The translations under genes and the position numbers were made by a program. From the NCBI RefSeq assembly GCF_947488835.1, contig NZ_CANLBK010000002.1, forward strand, positions 372,001 through 436,000: 64,000 nt of DNA. The letters run 5' to 3'. Shown here piece after piece: positions 16,432 through 26,779 of the stretch. The first letter of the stretch is position 1. Each line of letters starts with the position of its first letter. A model generated the notes under the pieces. It was not told the DNA's origin, searched no databases, and saw only the letters and a program-made list of their open reading frames with translations. Origin of the DNA: an uncultured Marinobacter sp. (GTDB taxonomy: Bacteria > Pseudomonadota > Gammaproteobacteria > Pseudomonadales > Oleiphilaceae).

Positions 16432-18867
16432 ATGAGTCAACCGTTACAGGACCCAACCTTGAAGTCACTGTCCCTGCATCAGCTTTACAAAGCCTGTGTT
16501 CTGAAAGATCTACCGTTCAAGTCGACCAGACAGCTGGAGCCGCTCGCGGAAATTGTGGGCCAGAACCGGGCTCAGGAAGCTGTGCGGTTTGCGCTTGCTA
16601 TGCCACATGGTGGTTACAACGTGTATGCCGTAGGGCGGAATGGCTTGGGCAAGCGCACGATGATGTTGCGCTACCTTGAACACCACCTGGATACCGAGCA
16701 GCAAAGTCACGACTGGTGCTATGTCGCAGATTTTGAAGAGCCGCGCATTCCTAAGCTGTTGCAATTGCCTGCGGGCAAAGGTGTGGTGCTCAAGCAGGAC
16801 ATGGAGAAACTCATGAGCCGGCTGGTGAAGGTCATTCCGCAGACTTTCGATAGCGACAGCTTTCTGGAACGGTCAGAGCAGCTTAAAGAAGAGTATGGAA
16901 AAAAGCAGGAAGACGAACTTGAGAAAGTCGCAGCTCAGGCGCGCCGCAAAAAAGTCAGCCTGACCATCACGACACCAGGCGGGTATCGCTTGGTGGCAAT
17001 GAAAGGTGATAAACCGCATACCGCAGAGACTTTCAAGGCGCTGACAGATGCACAGCGCGACAAGTTCGAAGATTCGATCAACAAGCTTGAGAAAAAGCTC
17101 CGACAGGCACTCCGGAAATTGGCGGACTGGGAACAGGAGTATGCAGATGAGCAGCAGGCCCTGAATAAGGAAACGCTTGAAGGCATTTCTGGCCACCAAA
17201 TTGACGCATTAATTGAGAGTTACAAGAACCTTCCGGATGTGGTGGCTTACTTCGAGGCAGTACGCAAAGATCTGGTTGAAAATCTGGAGATTTTTCTCGA
17301 CGACAACGAAGAGCAGGCAGCCATTGCCTATGCGTCGCTGGACAAAAAGATGCCCCGGCGCTATCTCGTTAATGTGGTGGTACACCAGAAGACCAATGAG
17401 GTGCCGATGGTGGTGGAAGATAACCCGACCTACCACAACCTCTTCGGATACGTTGAGAATGTTACCTACAAGGGTACTGTGTTTACCGATTTCTCACTGA
17501 TTCGGGCGGGCAGTCTGCACCGTGCCAATGGTGGTTATCTGTTGATGGATGCCATAAAGGTGCTCGAGCAAGCCTTCGTATGGGACGGGATCAAGCGGGC
17601 GTTGCGTTCGAAGTGCATCCAGATCAACTCCCTTGAAAGAGAACTGACGCTCTCAGGCACCATCTCCATTGAGCCTGAGGCGGTGCCGCTGGATGTGAAA
17701 CTTGTGCTGTTTGGGGATCGTGAAACCTGGATGCTGCTGCAGGATTACGATCCCGAGTTTGCAGAACTGTTCCGGGTGACTGCGGACTTCGAGAACGAAA
17801 TGTATCGTTCCGAAGACAGCCAGGTTATGTACGCGAAGTTTATCGCCAGCGTTGTCAAAGAAAAAAAGCTGTTACATTGCACCAATAAGGCCGTGGCGCG
17901 GGTCATTGAACACAGTGCCCGTATGGCAGAGCATCAGGACAGGCTTTCATTGCATGCCGCCAATATTGCCAACCTGCTCCGGGAATCGGATTTCTGGGCT
18001 CGGCAGGCGAATGCCAAGATGATCCAGGATGTTCACGTGGAAAGAGCGCTTGAGAGTGCGAAATACCGCAGTAGCCGTATCCGTGACCAACTCTACGACT
18101 CAATCCGTGACGGCTCCACTTTCGTTTCAACCCAAGGCTCGGTTGTGGGCCAGGTCAACGCGCTGTCTGTGCTTTCCACTGGCGGGTTCGAGTTTGGGTT
18201 ATCCAACCGCGTAACGGCCACCTGCTATTATGGAGATGGCGGGATAATGGACATCGAGCGGGATGTGAAATTGGGTGGCAACATTCACTCCAAAGGTGTG
18301 ATGATTTTGAGTTCATGGCTAGCCTCGCACTTTGCGGTGATGGACCCTATGCACCTGTCCGCCAGCCTGACGTTTGAGCAGAACTACGGCGAGGTAGATG
18401 GTGACAGCGCTTCGCTGGCCGAGCTCTGTGCCCTTATATCTTCGCTTTCCGGTGTTCCGGTGCGACAAGATCTGGCCATCACAGGTTCCGTTAATCAGTT
18501 TGGCGAGGTGCAGCCGATTGGTGGTGTGAATGAAAAGGTGGAAGGCTTCTTCGCTACCTGTCAGCTCAAAGGCGTGCTTACAGGGACCCAGGGTGCCATT
18601 GTTCCTGCCAACAACGTCCAGAACTTAATGTTGGACAGCGAAGTGGTTCAAGCTGTCCGTGAAAATCGGTTTGCGGTTTACTCTGTTTCAAGTGTTGAGG
18701 AAGCGGTGACCCTACTGCTGGGCAAGCCGGCCGGTAAGGCAGACAGCAAAGGCAACTATCCGAAACAGAGTGTTTTTGGCATTATCCAGCAACGGCTTGA
18801 GAAGATGCGTGAGCATGAGCGCCAGGAAAACGCCCGGGACGATCAGAAAGATCCGTCGATTCATTGA
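16432..18867 (+). CDS. LonB-type ATP-dependent protease (AAA family, Lon-substrate domain)
   Basis: Protein of 811 residues related to LonB/LonC-type proteases. Walker A is GRNGLGKRT with Lys74. A long inserted helical domain with charged coiled-coil stretches spans about 140-280. A second ATPase block (GGYLLMDAIKVLEQAF) follows. The C-terminal S16 domain has the catalytic dyad Ser659 (DGDSAS) and Lys702 (NEKVEGF), 43 residues apart as in E. coli Lon (Ser679/Lys722). It lacks the N-terminal LON substrate domain of LonA. It should be an ATP-driven quality-control or regulatory protease. No clear ribosome-binding site precedes ATG 16432, and GTCACAA occurs twice upstream (16343, 16372). The two-component genes follow after 39 bp. 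Confidence 0.88.
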   Translation: MSQPLQDPTLKSLSLHQLYKACVLKDLPFKSTRQLEPLAEIVGQNRAQEAVRFALAMPHGGYNVYAVGRNGLGKRTMMLRYLEHHLDTEQQSHDWCYVADFEEPRIPKLLQLPAGKGVVLKQDMEKLMSRLVKVIPQTFDSDSFLERSEQLKEEYGKKQEDELEKVAAQARRKKVSLTITTPGGYRLVAMKGDKPHTAETFKALTDAQRDKFEDSINKLEKKLRQALRKLADWEQEYADEQQALNKETLEGISGHQIDALIESYKNLPDVVAYFEAVRKDLVENLEIFLDDNEEQAAIAYASLDKKMPRRYLVNVVVHQKTNEVPMVVEDNPTYHNLFGYVENVTYKGTVFTDFSLIRAGSLHRANGGYLLMDAIKVLEQAFVWDGIKRALRSKCIQINSLERELTLSGTISIEPEAVPLDVKLVLFGDRETWMLLQDYDPEFAELFRVTADFENEMYRSEDSQVMYAKFIASVVKEKKLLHCTNKAVARVIEHSARMAEHQDRLSLHAANIANLLRESDFWARQANAKMIQDVHVERALESAKYRSSRIRDQLYDSIRDGSTFVSTQGSVVGQVNALSVLSTGGFEFGLSNRVTATCYYGDGGIMDIERDVKLGGNIHSKGVMILSSWLASHFAVMDPMHLSASLTFEQNYGEVDGDSASLAELCALISSLSGVPVRQDLAITGSVNQFGEVQPIGGVNEKVEGFFATCQLKGVLTGTQGAIVPANNVQNLMLDSEVVQAVRENRFAVYSVSSVEEAVTLLLGKPAGKADSKGNYPKQSVFGIIQQRLEKMREHERQENARDDQKDPSIH

Positions 18868-18906
18868 CCGATCGCCATAACAAAACAGACAGGAGATAGC
18901 ACACCC

Positions 18907-19533
18907 ATGACTGATATTCAGCAGACTGTATACGTGGTAGAGGACGACGAAGCCGTTCGTGACTCGCTGGAGCTGTTACTGAAAACTGATGGCAAATCGG
19001 TTAAACCTTATGAGAATGCTGCCGTATTTCTCAAGGATTATTCCGAGAAAATGGCTGGCTGCATCGTACTGGATATCCGTATGCCGGGCATGGACGGCAT
19101 GGAATTGCAGAAAAAGTTGAACGAGAAACACTCGATTCTTCCAATTATTTTTGTGACCGGGCACGGCGACGTCCCTATGGCAGTTGACGCCATGAAAGAG
19201 GGCGCCGTGGACTTTATCCAGAAACCTTACCGCGAAGAGGCGTTGCTTGAGAAAATCGAAGCGGCGCTGGAGCAGGATCTGGAGCAGCGCAAAACGTTGG
19301 GTGAGAAGCAGGAAATCATTCGCCGGGTTAAAAGCCTGACTCCTCGTGAACACGAGATCATGGATCGAATGATAGAAGGCCAGGCGAACAAGGTGATCGC
19401 TATTGAACTGGAAATCAGTCAGCGCACGGTGGAAATTCACCGCTCCCGAGTGATGCACAAGATGGGTACCCATTCACTGGCACACCTTGTCCGCATGGTG
19501 CTGTCCGTAAAGAACCTTATCGACGCGAGGTAA
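18907..19533 (+). CDS. FixJ-family response regulator
   Basis: Response regulator of 208 residues. The receiver has phospho-acceptor Asp56 (CIVLDIRMPGMDG), Thr in FVTGHGD and Lys106 (QKPY). The LuxR/FixJ DNA-binding domain contains LTPREHEIMDRM and NKVIAIELEISQRTVEIHRSRVM. It lies 39 bp after the LonB-like gene and 46 bp before the sensor kinase, all in one direction, so the three genes probably form an operon. AGGAGATA precedes the ATG. The likely partner is the kinase at 19580, whose class (HEVNQPL) matches FixJ regulators. Target genes are unknown. Confidence 0.92.
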   Translation: MTDIQQTVYVVEDDEAVRDSLELLLKTDGKSVKPYENAAVFLKDYSEKMAGCIVLDIRMPGMDGMELQKKLNEKHSILPIIFVTGHGDVPMAVDAMKEGAVDFIQKPYREEALLEKIEAALEQDLEQRKTLGEKQEIIRRVKSLTPREHEIMDRMIEGQANKVIAIELEISQRTVEIHRSRVMHKMGTHSLAHLVRMVLSVKNLIDAR

Positions 19534-19579
19534 TCTCACCGGCATGATGCGGTTATATTTTTGACCGGCCTTTTATTAT

Positions 19580-21160
19580 ATGACTGAAGTTGTCAGCGAA
19601 AATTCAGAGGTGACGGTTCTGCTCGTGGATGACAATCCACAGAACCTGAAAGTTCTCTACGAGACACTGAAAGATAAAGGCTATCGGCTTCTGATCGCCA
19701 ATGAAGGCGAAAAAGCATTGGATCTTGCCCATCGCCATCAGCCAGAAGTTGTCCTGCTCGACATCATGATGCCCGAAATGGACGGTTATGAGGTATGCGA
19801 ACGTCTCAAAGCCGATCCTGAAACGGCCGATTGCGCGGTTGTATTCCTTTCAGCTCTGGATGACCTGCAAGCGAAAGTAAAAGGCTTCGCGCTTGGCGGG
19901 GCTGACTATATCTCCAAGCCTTTTCAGTCCCTCGAAGTGATCGCCAGGGTTAAAACCCATGCCCGTGTTATTCGGCTTGAACGTGAGCTTCAGGCGCGGA
20001 ATCGGGAACTTCAAAGCGATCAGGCTCGTATCCTCAATTCCATCAGCGAGGGCATCTACGGGCTTGATGAGATGGGCTCAATCGAGTTCGCCAACCCTGC
20101 AGCAGGCATTATTATGCGGTGCCCTGTTGAGGATCTGATCGGCCGCAATTTTTTTGAGACCCACTTCAGTACAGCAGCCCAGTGCCCCAGCGGGCTCCCG
20201 GTTCATGCGACCTGCAGTCAAGGAGTTGCAGAAAACCAGCGCGACATCAGAATGCTGCGTGCAGATGGCACCGGCTTTCCGGCCGAATATCGCTCCACAC
20301 CCAAACTTGAGGCTGACGAATTACACGGTGCTGTGGTTGTGTTCCGCGATATAACCGTTGAGCTTGATGGTGAACAGGCACTGGAAGAGGCGCGAGAGCT
20401 TGTGCAGGAGCAGCGTGACCAGTTGGCGCACATATCCCGTTTGACCACCATGGGAGAGATGGCCGCAGGTGTTGCCCATGAAGTGAATCAGCCACTGACG
20501 GCGATTGCCAATTACGCCCGGGTTTCCAAACGGATGATGTCCGTTGAAAACCCGAACTTGAGCCTGTTACAGGAAACCCTTGATAAAATCGAGGCGCAAT
20601 CGCACCGAGCCAGCGAGATTATCCGCAGGATCCGGCGATTTGTAAAAAAGCCAGCGACCGGCAAGGAAGTGCTTGCTGTTTCTGCACTGCTGGAAGACAC
20701 CCGGGAGTTCGCCGAAGTGGATGCGCGCAACAACGACGGAGCCATTGAGCTACTTGTACCTGAAGGGCTACCGGAGGTGTTGGCCGACCCGATTCAGGTT
20801 CAGCAGGTTGCTCTGAACCTGATTCGAAACGCGCTTGAAGCAACTCGCAGCAAAGAAGCTGCGCTGCCTGTTGAGGTAAGTGCGCAGCTCACGGATAAAG
20901 GTTGTGTTCGCATTGACGTTAGGGACTATGGTGAAGGGCTTGCGGAAGATGCTGAAGAAAAGCTGTTTCTGCCGTTCTATACCACCAAAGAAGAGGGCAT
21001 GGGGATTGGCTTGCCCACTTGCCGCTCCCTGATACAAGCTCAGGGAGGGGAAATCGGCTTTGAGCGCCCTGAAGGTGGTGGGGCACGATTCTTCTTTACA
21101 CTTCCTGTCGCAGCATCACCCTCCTTGGGTGACGATGAGAGCCCCTCTGAGGCAGTTTAG
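19580..21160 (+). CDS. Sensor histidine kinase with N-terminal receiver and PAS domain
   Basis: Hybrid kinase of 526 residues. Its unusual order is receiver first (about 11-130; Asp61 in VVLLDIMMPEMDGY, Lys in SKPF), then PAS/PAC (about 145-265), then the dimerization domain with phospho-acceptor His300 in GVAHEVNQPLTA, then HATPase (NLIRNALEA, DYGEGL, GMGIGLPTCRSL). It has no membrane segment, so it is a cytoplasmic node able to receive a phosphate from another kinase and to pass one to the adjacent FixJ-like regulator. The stop overlaps the convergent MaoC gene by four bases. The start at 19580 has a poor ribosome-binding site. Confidence 0.9.
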   Translation: MTEVVSENSEVTVLLVDDNPQNLKVLYETLKDKGYRLLIANEGEKALDLAHRHQPEVVLLDIMMPEMDGYEVCERLKADPETADCAVVFLSALDDLQAKVKGFALGGADYISKPFQSLEVIARVKTHARVIRLERELQARNRELQSDQARILNSISEGIYGLDEMGSIEFANPAAGIIMRCPVEDLIGRNFFETHFSTAAQCPSGLPVHATCSQGVAENQRDIRMLRADGTGFPAEYRSTPKLEADELHGAVVVFRDITVELDGEQALEEARELVQEQRDQLAHISRLTTMGEMAAGVAHEVNQPLTAIANYARVSKRMMSVENPNLSLLQETLDKIEAQSHRASEIIRRIRRFVKKPATGKEVLAVSALLEDTREFAEVDARNNDGAIELLVPEGLPEVLADPIQVQQVALNLIRNALEATRSKEAALPVEVSAQLTDKGCVRIDVRDYGEGLAEDAEEKLFLPFYTTKEEGMGIGLPTCRSLIQAQGGEIGFERPEGGGARFFFTLPVAASPSLGDDESPSEAV

Positions 21161-22032
21161 AGCCATTCTATGCGGCCGCTGAGGTGGGGCGCATCGCCTC
21201 GAGCATTCAGTAGTTGATAGTCCCAGGCAGTTTTTCCCTCCCGCCAGTTCAGTTGTGCTGTTCCGGGTAAAAAAACCGGTTTCTTGAACTGGCAGCTCAC
21301 CTTAACTGGCCCCGAGCGCCATCCGTTCTGTTGTCCCATAATTGCCAGAGCCTGTGCCTTGCTCCACATGCCGTGGGCGATAGCGCGGGGAAAGCCGAAA
21401 GCTTTAGCGCTCAGGGCATGCATATGAATCGGGTTGCTGTCGCCGGAGACTTTGGCGTATTGGCGCCCAGTGGACTCCGCTACCTTGATATCGACCATGT
21501 TTGGGTAATGCTCGAGCTCTGGGGGAGCAGTCTTTTCCGCAGACTTGGAGTTAGGATCGGGTTGGCGGAAGAGCATTGTGCTATCACCCTCCCATACGAC
21601 CGCGCCCGCGGAGCGAGCGGTGGTGTTTACGTCAAACTCGATTCCCCGGCTGGTGCGTTCCTGCCCACCCAGTTTAACCTCCAGTTCCAGAACCTCTCCT
21701 CTTCCGATTTCTCTGTGCTGGGTAATGCTGTTACGTAGGTGCACCAGCCCAAGCAATGGCAATGGAAAGGCTTTTTCAGTCAGCAGCTTCAAGTGGAGTG
21801 GGAACGCAAGAATGTGGGGCCAGGTAATGGGTATGTGGTTGCCGGGGTTGAATCCGCATACACGCTCATATTGATCCAAGTCATCGCTGGAGGTCTTTGC
21901 GTACAACAGCTTGGCAGAAAGTTCCGGGAGTTTAATGTCGCCTTCAGAACAGACTTTTTTCGGCAACACAGCCTTACCAAACAGTGGGAGAAGCTTCGGT
22001 GGGGTGTCTCTGTATACAAGTGTGTCTGACAT
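21157..22032 (-). CDS. MaoC-like dehydratase
   Basis: Protein of 291 residues, a double hot-dog length. The C-terminal MaoC domain has the hydratase motif YAKVSGDSNPIHMHALSAKA with the conserved Asp and His, then FPRAIAHGMWSKA. The N-terminal half is a degenerate hot-dog. Members act as (R)-specific enoyl-CoA or 3-hydroxyacyl thioester dehydratases in fatty-acid or polyester metabolism. Here the gene stands alone, divergent from an AraC regulator across 310 bp, so that regulator may control it (inference). The convergent kinase gene overlaps its stop. Confidence 0.85.
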   Translation of the reverse strand: MSDTLVYRDTPPKLLPLFGKAVLPKKVCSEGDIKLPELSAKLLYAKTSSDDLDQYERVCGFNPGNHIPITWPHILAFPLHLKLLTEKAFPLPLLGLVHLRNSITQHREIGRGEVLELEVKLGGQERTSRGIEFDVNTTARSAGAVVWEGDSTMLFRQPDPNSKSAEKTAPPELEHYPNMVDIKVAESTGRQYAKVSGDSNPIHMHALSAKAFGFPRAIAHGMWSKAQALAIMGQQNGWRSGPVKVSCQFKKPVFLPGTAQLNWREGKTAWDYQLLNARGDAPHLSGRIEWL

Positions 22033-22342
22033 AAATAGTTCTCTCTAGAGGCAATGCGATGATAGTTATGGTGCGAAAGATTGGTGAAAGTAGTTAGATG
22101 CAGGTACCTGATACGCATGGATTCTGTTACAACTGTGCGTCTGTGGCCTGATATGCTCTAATAAAAGACGATAGTCTAAGTAAGCGACTGAGCAAGTCGG
22201 GCAGTTTCAGGACTGATGCAGGTATTGATTTCAGGCCTGCCATCAGTCTGGCAAACCCGTCCAGATGACGCATTGACTTGGGGTGTTCCGGCGGGTGTCT
22301 GCCGGGCCAAAGCAGTATCCAATAGATACATAGCGGGATTAT
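22033..22342. other. Divergent intergenic region, MaoC-like / AraC
   Basis: This 310-bp gap must hold promoters for both divergent genes. I see a TTGACT hexamer near 22274 and an imperfect GCAGG/CCTGC dyad near 22216-22240, but no complete promoter or convincing operator, and no small gene with a good ribosome-binding site. Confidence 0.4.
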
Positions 22343-23374
22343 ATGCAGGAACTACGTGACGCGGGCGTGATGCTGCGCCTTATCTACGAGGCAATGAAAA
22401 AGAAGGGTCTTGATACCGATCTTATTTTCAGCAGACTTGGCGTGAATGCGGAGTATGTGTACACCGAACAGCTACGCACGCCCCATAGTGCCCAGATGTT
22501 TTTCTGGCAGGCGGTAGAAGATGTATCCGGTGATCCTGATATCGGGCTCCACCTTGGGCAGCTTTTGCCAGTTTATAAAGGCCAGGTTCTCGAGTATCTG
22601 TTTTTGAGTAGCCCTACGTTTGGTGAAGGGCTACGCCGCGCACAGAACTACCAGCGCCTGTTAAGTGATGCCGCCAATACAGATTTCTTCATTGAGGGTG
22701 AGGAAGCCTGCATGGTTCTGGATGCAGCCTCTGATGAAGTCCGACGCCTGCGACATTTTAACGAGTGCTTTGTGCAGGGTTTGCTTACCTTTTTCCGATC
22801 TATCACCGATAACGAGTTCCGTCCGTCGCGGGTTGAGTTTGAACATGAGCGTGAAGAAGGGCGCGAGTACGTTGCGGAATTGCTGGGTTGCGACGTGGTG
22901 TTTGGTGCTCAGGAAAACCGCTTGTACTTTCCTGTAAGTTTGCTTGCTCACGCGTCGCCCCATGCTGAGCCAGAGCTCCTGGATTTGCATGAGCGCTTTG
23001 CCAGTGAGCAGGTGGCTCGGCTGGAGAAAAAGGATATTGTCGGGCAGGTGGAACGTATTGTTGCTGAGCTATTGGATAGCGGTGAAGTAACGCTGGACTC
23101 GGTAGCTACACGGTTGGACATAAAGCCTCGTACGCTGCGTACGCGGCTTACCGAGGCTGAAACCAGCTTTAACCAGGTTTTGGCAGACTTCCGTTACCGC
23201 CTGGCCCGGCAGCTGCTGGCAACCACAGATGAGTCGATTGATGAGATTGTCTACCTCACCGGGTTTTCCGAGCCGAGTACCTTTTACCGCGCGTTCAAAC
23301 GCTGGTCTGGCATGACGCCGATAGAGTATCGGAAAACAGCTCAAGGCAAAGATGCGATGGTTGATGCCATGTAA
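22343..23374 (+). CDS. AraC-family transcriptional regulator (OruR/ArgR-like)
   Basis: Regulator of 343 residues. The N-terminal about 190 residues form the arabinose-binding-like domain found in OruR-type regulators, with the typical DPDIGLHLGQLLPVYKGQVLEYL segment. The C-terminal domain has two helix-turn-helix units: LDSVATRLDIKPRTLRTRL, and DEIVYLTGFSEPSTFYRAFKRWSGMTPIEYR (here abbreviated: DEIVYLTGFSEPSTF, then FKRWSGMTP). It is divergent from the MaoC-like dehydratase, suggesting control of lipid or acyl-CoA metabolism. The inducer is unknown. The tRNA-Asp promoter follows on the same strand. Confidence 0.88.
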   Translation: MQELRDAGVMLRLIYEAMKKKGLDTDLIFSRLGVNAEYVYTEQLRTPHSAQMFFWQAVEDVSGDPDIGLHLGQLLPVYKGQVLEYLFLSSPTFGEGLRRAQNYQRLLSDAANTDFFIEGEEACMVLDAASDEVRRLRHFNECFVQGLLTFFRSITDNEFRPSRVEFEHEREEGREYVAELLGCDVVFGAQENRLYFPVSLLAHASPHAEPELLDLHERFASEQVARLEKKDIVGQVERIVAELLDSGEVTLDSVATRLDIKPRTLRTRLTEAETSFNQVLADFRYRLARQLLATTDESIDEIVYLTGFSEPSTFYRAFKRWSGMTPIEYRKTAQGKDAMVDAM

Positions 23375-23408
23375 TAGGCGGGATTTATAGATTTTTTCAG
23401 AAAAGGCG

Positions 23409-23436
23409 TTGACTTAATCATGCACCTCTTTATAAT
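23409..23436 (+). promoter_or_regulatory. Promoter of tRNA-Asp
   Basis: TTGACT (23409-23414), a 16-bp spacer and a perfect TATAAT (23431-23436) lie about 80 bp before the mature tRNA-Asp. A GC-rich discriminator GCGCTC follows, as is typical of stringently controlled stable RNA promoters. Confidence 0.85.
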
Positions 23437-23515
23437 GCGCTCTCGTTGTCATCGAGCAATCTTTTAGAGATTGCAGCGCTTTGAAAGTATTTGAAAAGCA
23501 ATCGGTTATAACTGT

Positions 23516-23592
23516 GGAGCGGTAGTTCAGTTGGTTAGAATACCGGCCTGTCACGCCGGGGGTCGCGGGTTCGAGTCCCGTCCGCTCCGCCA
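23516..23592 (+). tRNA. tRNA-Asp (GTC)
   Basis: 77-nt cloverleaf. The acceptor stem GGAGCGG pairs with CCGCTCC, the anticodon GTC is at 23550-23552, the T-arm carries GGTTCGA, and the discriminator G is followed by an encoded CCA. A consensus promoter lies upstream and a terminator directly downstream, so it is a single-gene unit. Confidence 0.98.
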
Positions 23593-23600
23593 CTATTTTG

Positions 23601-23637
23601 AAAAGCCGTTAGCTGCATCGCAGTTAACGGCTTTTTT
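23601..23637 (+). terminator. Rho-independent terminator of tRNA-Asp
   Basis: The stem AAGCCGTTA with CTGC pairs with GCAG and TAACGGCTT across an ATC loop with one internal mismatch, followed by a run of T. It is located eight bases after the tRNA CCA. Confidence 0.9.
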
Positions 23638-23684
23638 CGTTTTAGTCTCCCTGTTATTTCCTTGCGCCCGCCGATGCGATGCAG

Positions 23685-24560
23685 TCACTTCGTCTGCAGT
23701 GTTTCACTCAAGTAGTCCAGCAGCATCCGAACCTTGGGCGATAAATGGCGATTGTGTGGGTAAATGGCCCAGATGCCATCATCAGCTTCTTGGTACGGCT
23801 GTAACAGGCTAACCAGCTTGCAGGAAGCCAGCGCGGGTTGAACGTAGTAATCCGGCAGTTGCACTATGCCTATGCCTTTCAGGGCTGCATCCAGTAACGC
23901 CCAGCCGCTGTCACACATTATGTTGCCTTTGATTCGGACATTCTGTGGCTTTCCCATCACCTGAAACCGCCAGTAATCCAGATTACCCTGAAGACAATTA
24001 TGCTTGTCCAGTTCTGAAAGGGAGTGGGGCGTACCGAAGGCTGATAGATAAGCGGGTGAGGCGCACACATGCAGAGTTCTTGAGGATAAGCGCTTTGCCA
24101 TCATGCTGGAGTCTTCAAGCTTGCCCAAGCGTATTGCCAGGTCGTAACCGCCTGCCACCAAATCCAGTTTTTGGTTGGTCAGGTTTAGCTGTACCTGAAG
24201 TTCCGGGTAGCGCAGCACGAAATTGTTCACCAGTGGGGCAATGTTTTTTTCGCCGAAGGTCACAGGGGCTGTTAGCCTTAGCTGGCCTTTGGGCACCATC
24301 TGCAGGTTGGTCATGGTGCGTTCCGCTTCTTCTAGCCCGTCGAGCACTTGTCTGCATTGCTGGTAGTAAATCTGTCCGGCTTCGGTCACTGAAACCCTGC
24401 GGGTGGTGCGGTAAAACAATTTGGTTGAAAGTCTGGCTTCCAGCGCGCTGACCTGACGGCTTACTTGTGCGGTAGAAATTCCTAGTTGTTTCCCAGCGGC
24501 GGTAAAGCTTTCTTCTTCCGCCACTGCTACAAACTCACTTATTCCCTCCCAAATATGCAT
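23685..24560 (-). CDS. LysR-family regulator of formaldehyde detoxification (GfnR-like)
   Basis: LysR-type regulator of 291 residues. The N-terminal helix-turn-helix spans FVAVAEEESFTAAGKQLGIS and TAQVSRQVSALEARLSTKLF, and the remainder is a periplasmic-binding-like effector domain. It is divergent from frmA and fghA across 196 bp. Pseudomonas aeruginosa has the same arrangement, where the LysR protein GfnR activates adhC-fghA in response to glutathione-dependent formaldehyde signals. By position this is the likely counterpart; orthology was not tested by alignment. Confidence 0.85.
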   Translation of the reverse strand: MHIWEGISEFVAVAEEESFTAAGKQLGISTAQVSRQVSALEARLSTKLFYRTTRRVSVTEAGQIYYQQCRQVLDGLEEAERTMTNLQMVPKGQLRLTAPVTFGEKNIAPLVNNFVLRYPELQVQLNLTNQKLDLVAGGYDLAIRLGKLEDSSMMAKRLSSRTLHVCASPAYLSAFGTPHSLSELDKHNCLQGNLDYWRFQVMGKPQNVRIKGNIMCDSGWALLDAALKGIGIVQLPDYYVQPALASCKLVSLLQPYQEADDGIWAIYPHNRHLSPKVRMLLDYLSETLQTK

Positions 24561-24634
24561 GCTCTGCTTCCCGTGCTGTGATTTGAACTCATCTGGAAAG
24601 AGCTAATGTTTCTGGAATTTGCTCTTCCTTATTG

Positions 24635-24665
24635 TTGCTCACTGGTAAAGGTGAGTTTATATAAT
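24635..24665 (+). promoter_or_regulatory. Candidate frmA promoter with spacer dyad
   Basis: TTGCTC (24635-24640) precedes TATATAAT (24658-24665) at 17-19 bp spacing. The dyad CTCAC-N8-GTGAG (24638-24655) overlaps the -35 and spacer. It is a possible binding site for the divergent LysR regulator, though it does not follow the classic T-N11-A form. Confidence 0.5.
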
Positions 24666-24690
24666 ATGGGATTATCAATCAGGGCGGTAG

Positions 24691-25884
<1,194 letters not shown>

Positions 25885-25937
25885 CGAGGAGGGTCGTCTG
25901 CGCATGGCGCAGGCGACCATTTATCAGGGAGATTGCA

Positions 25938-26777
25938 ATGAATATTGAAAATATTAGCAGAAACAAAAGTTTCGGTGGTTGGCACAAGCAGTACAGCCAT
26001 CATTCAGAGACGCTGAATTGCGATATGCGTTTTGCTATTTATCTGCCGCCGCAGGCTGCCAACGGTAACAAGGTGCCAGCCCTATACTGGTTGTCTGGCT
26101 TAACCTGCACCGATGAAAATTTCATGCAGAAAGCGGCTGCTCACCAGATGGCTGCTGAATTGGGCGTTGCTATTATCGCACCTGACACCAGCCCTCGCGG
26201 TGATGATGTGGCAGATGACGAAGCCTACGACTTGGGTAAAGGGGCGGGGTTCTATGTAAACGCCACTCAGGCGCCCTGGAACCGGCACTACCGCATGTAC
26301 GATTATGTGCTGAATGAACTGCCGAACCTTATCGAGTCTGTTTTCCCAGTGAGTGATAAGCGGTCAATTTTCGGTCACTCCATGGGTGGTCACGGTGCGC
26401 TGGTGCTGGCGATGCGCAATCCCGAGCGCTATCAGTCTGTATCGGCTTTCAGCCCAATCAGTAATCCAGTGGATTGCCCTTGGGGCAAAAAAGCATTCAC
26501 CGCCTACCTGGGTGATGATACCGGCAGCTGGGCTGAGTATGACTCCAGCTTGCTGATGAAAAAGGCGACTGAGTTTGTGCCTGCGCTGGTAGATCAGGGT
26601 GAGGCTGATAACTTCCTGGTTGAGCAGCTCAAACCCGAAGCGCTGGAAGCGGCGGCCAAGGTGAGTGGCTATCCGCTGACACTGAATCGACACGAAGGCT
26701 ATGACCACAGTTATTACTTCATTGCCAGCTTCATCGGGGAGCACCTGCGCTTCCACGCTGAGCATCTGAACAAGTAA
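25938..26777 (+). CDS. fghA: S-formylglutathione hydrolase
   Basis: Serine esterase of 279 residues that hydrolyses S-formylglutathione to formate and glutathione, the second step of formaldehyde detoxification. It has the nucleophile Ser148 in FGHSMGGHGALVLAM, the oxyanion region WLSGLTCTDENF, and the catalytic His in RHEGYDHSYYF near the C terminus. It directly follows frmA with AGGGAGA before the ATG. Its stop is two bases from the convergent AraC gene, so no terminator hairpin separates them. Also called frmB. Confidence 0.96.
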   Translation: MNIENISRNKSFGGWHKQYSHHSETLNCDMRFAIYLPPQAANGNKVPALYWLSGLTCTDENFMQKAAAHQMAAELGVAIIAPDTSPRGDDVADDEAYDLGKGAGFYVNATQAPWNRHYRMYDYVLNELPNLIESVFPVSDKRSIFGHSMGGHGALVLAMRNPERYQSVSAFSPISNPVDCPWGKKAFTAYLGDDTGSWAEYDSSLLMKKATEFVPALVDQGEADNFLVEQLKPEALEAAAKVSGYPLTLNRHEGYDHSYYFIASFIGEHLRFHAEHLNK

Positions 26778-26779
26778 TG

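Noticed and set aside
23531..23812. Open frame over the tRNA-Asp and the end of the LysR gene
   Set aside because: It begins inside the tRNA and has no ribosome-binding site; long frames over tRNAs are common artefacts.
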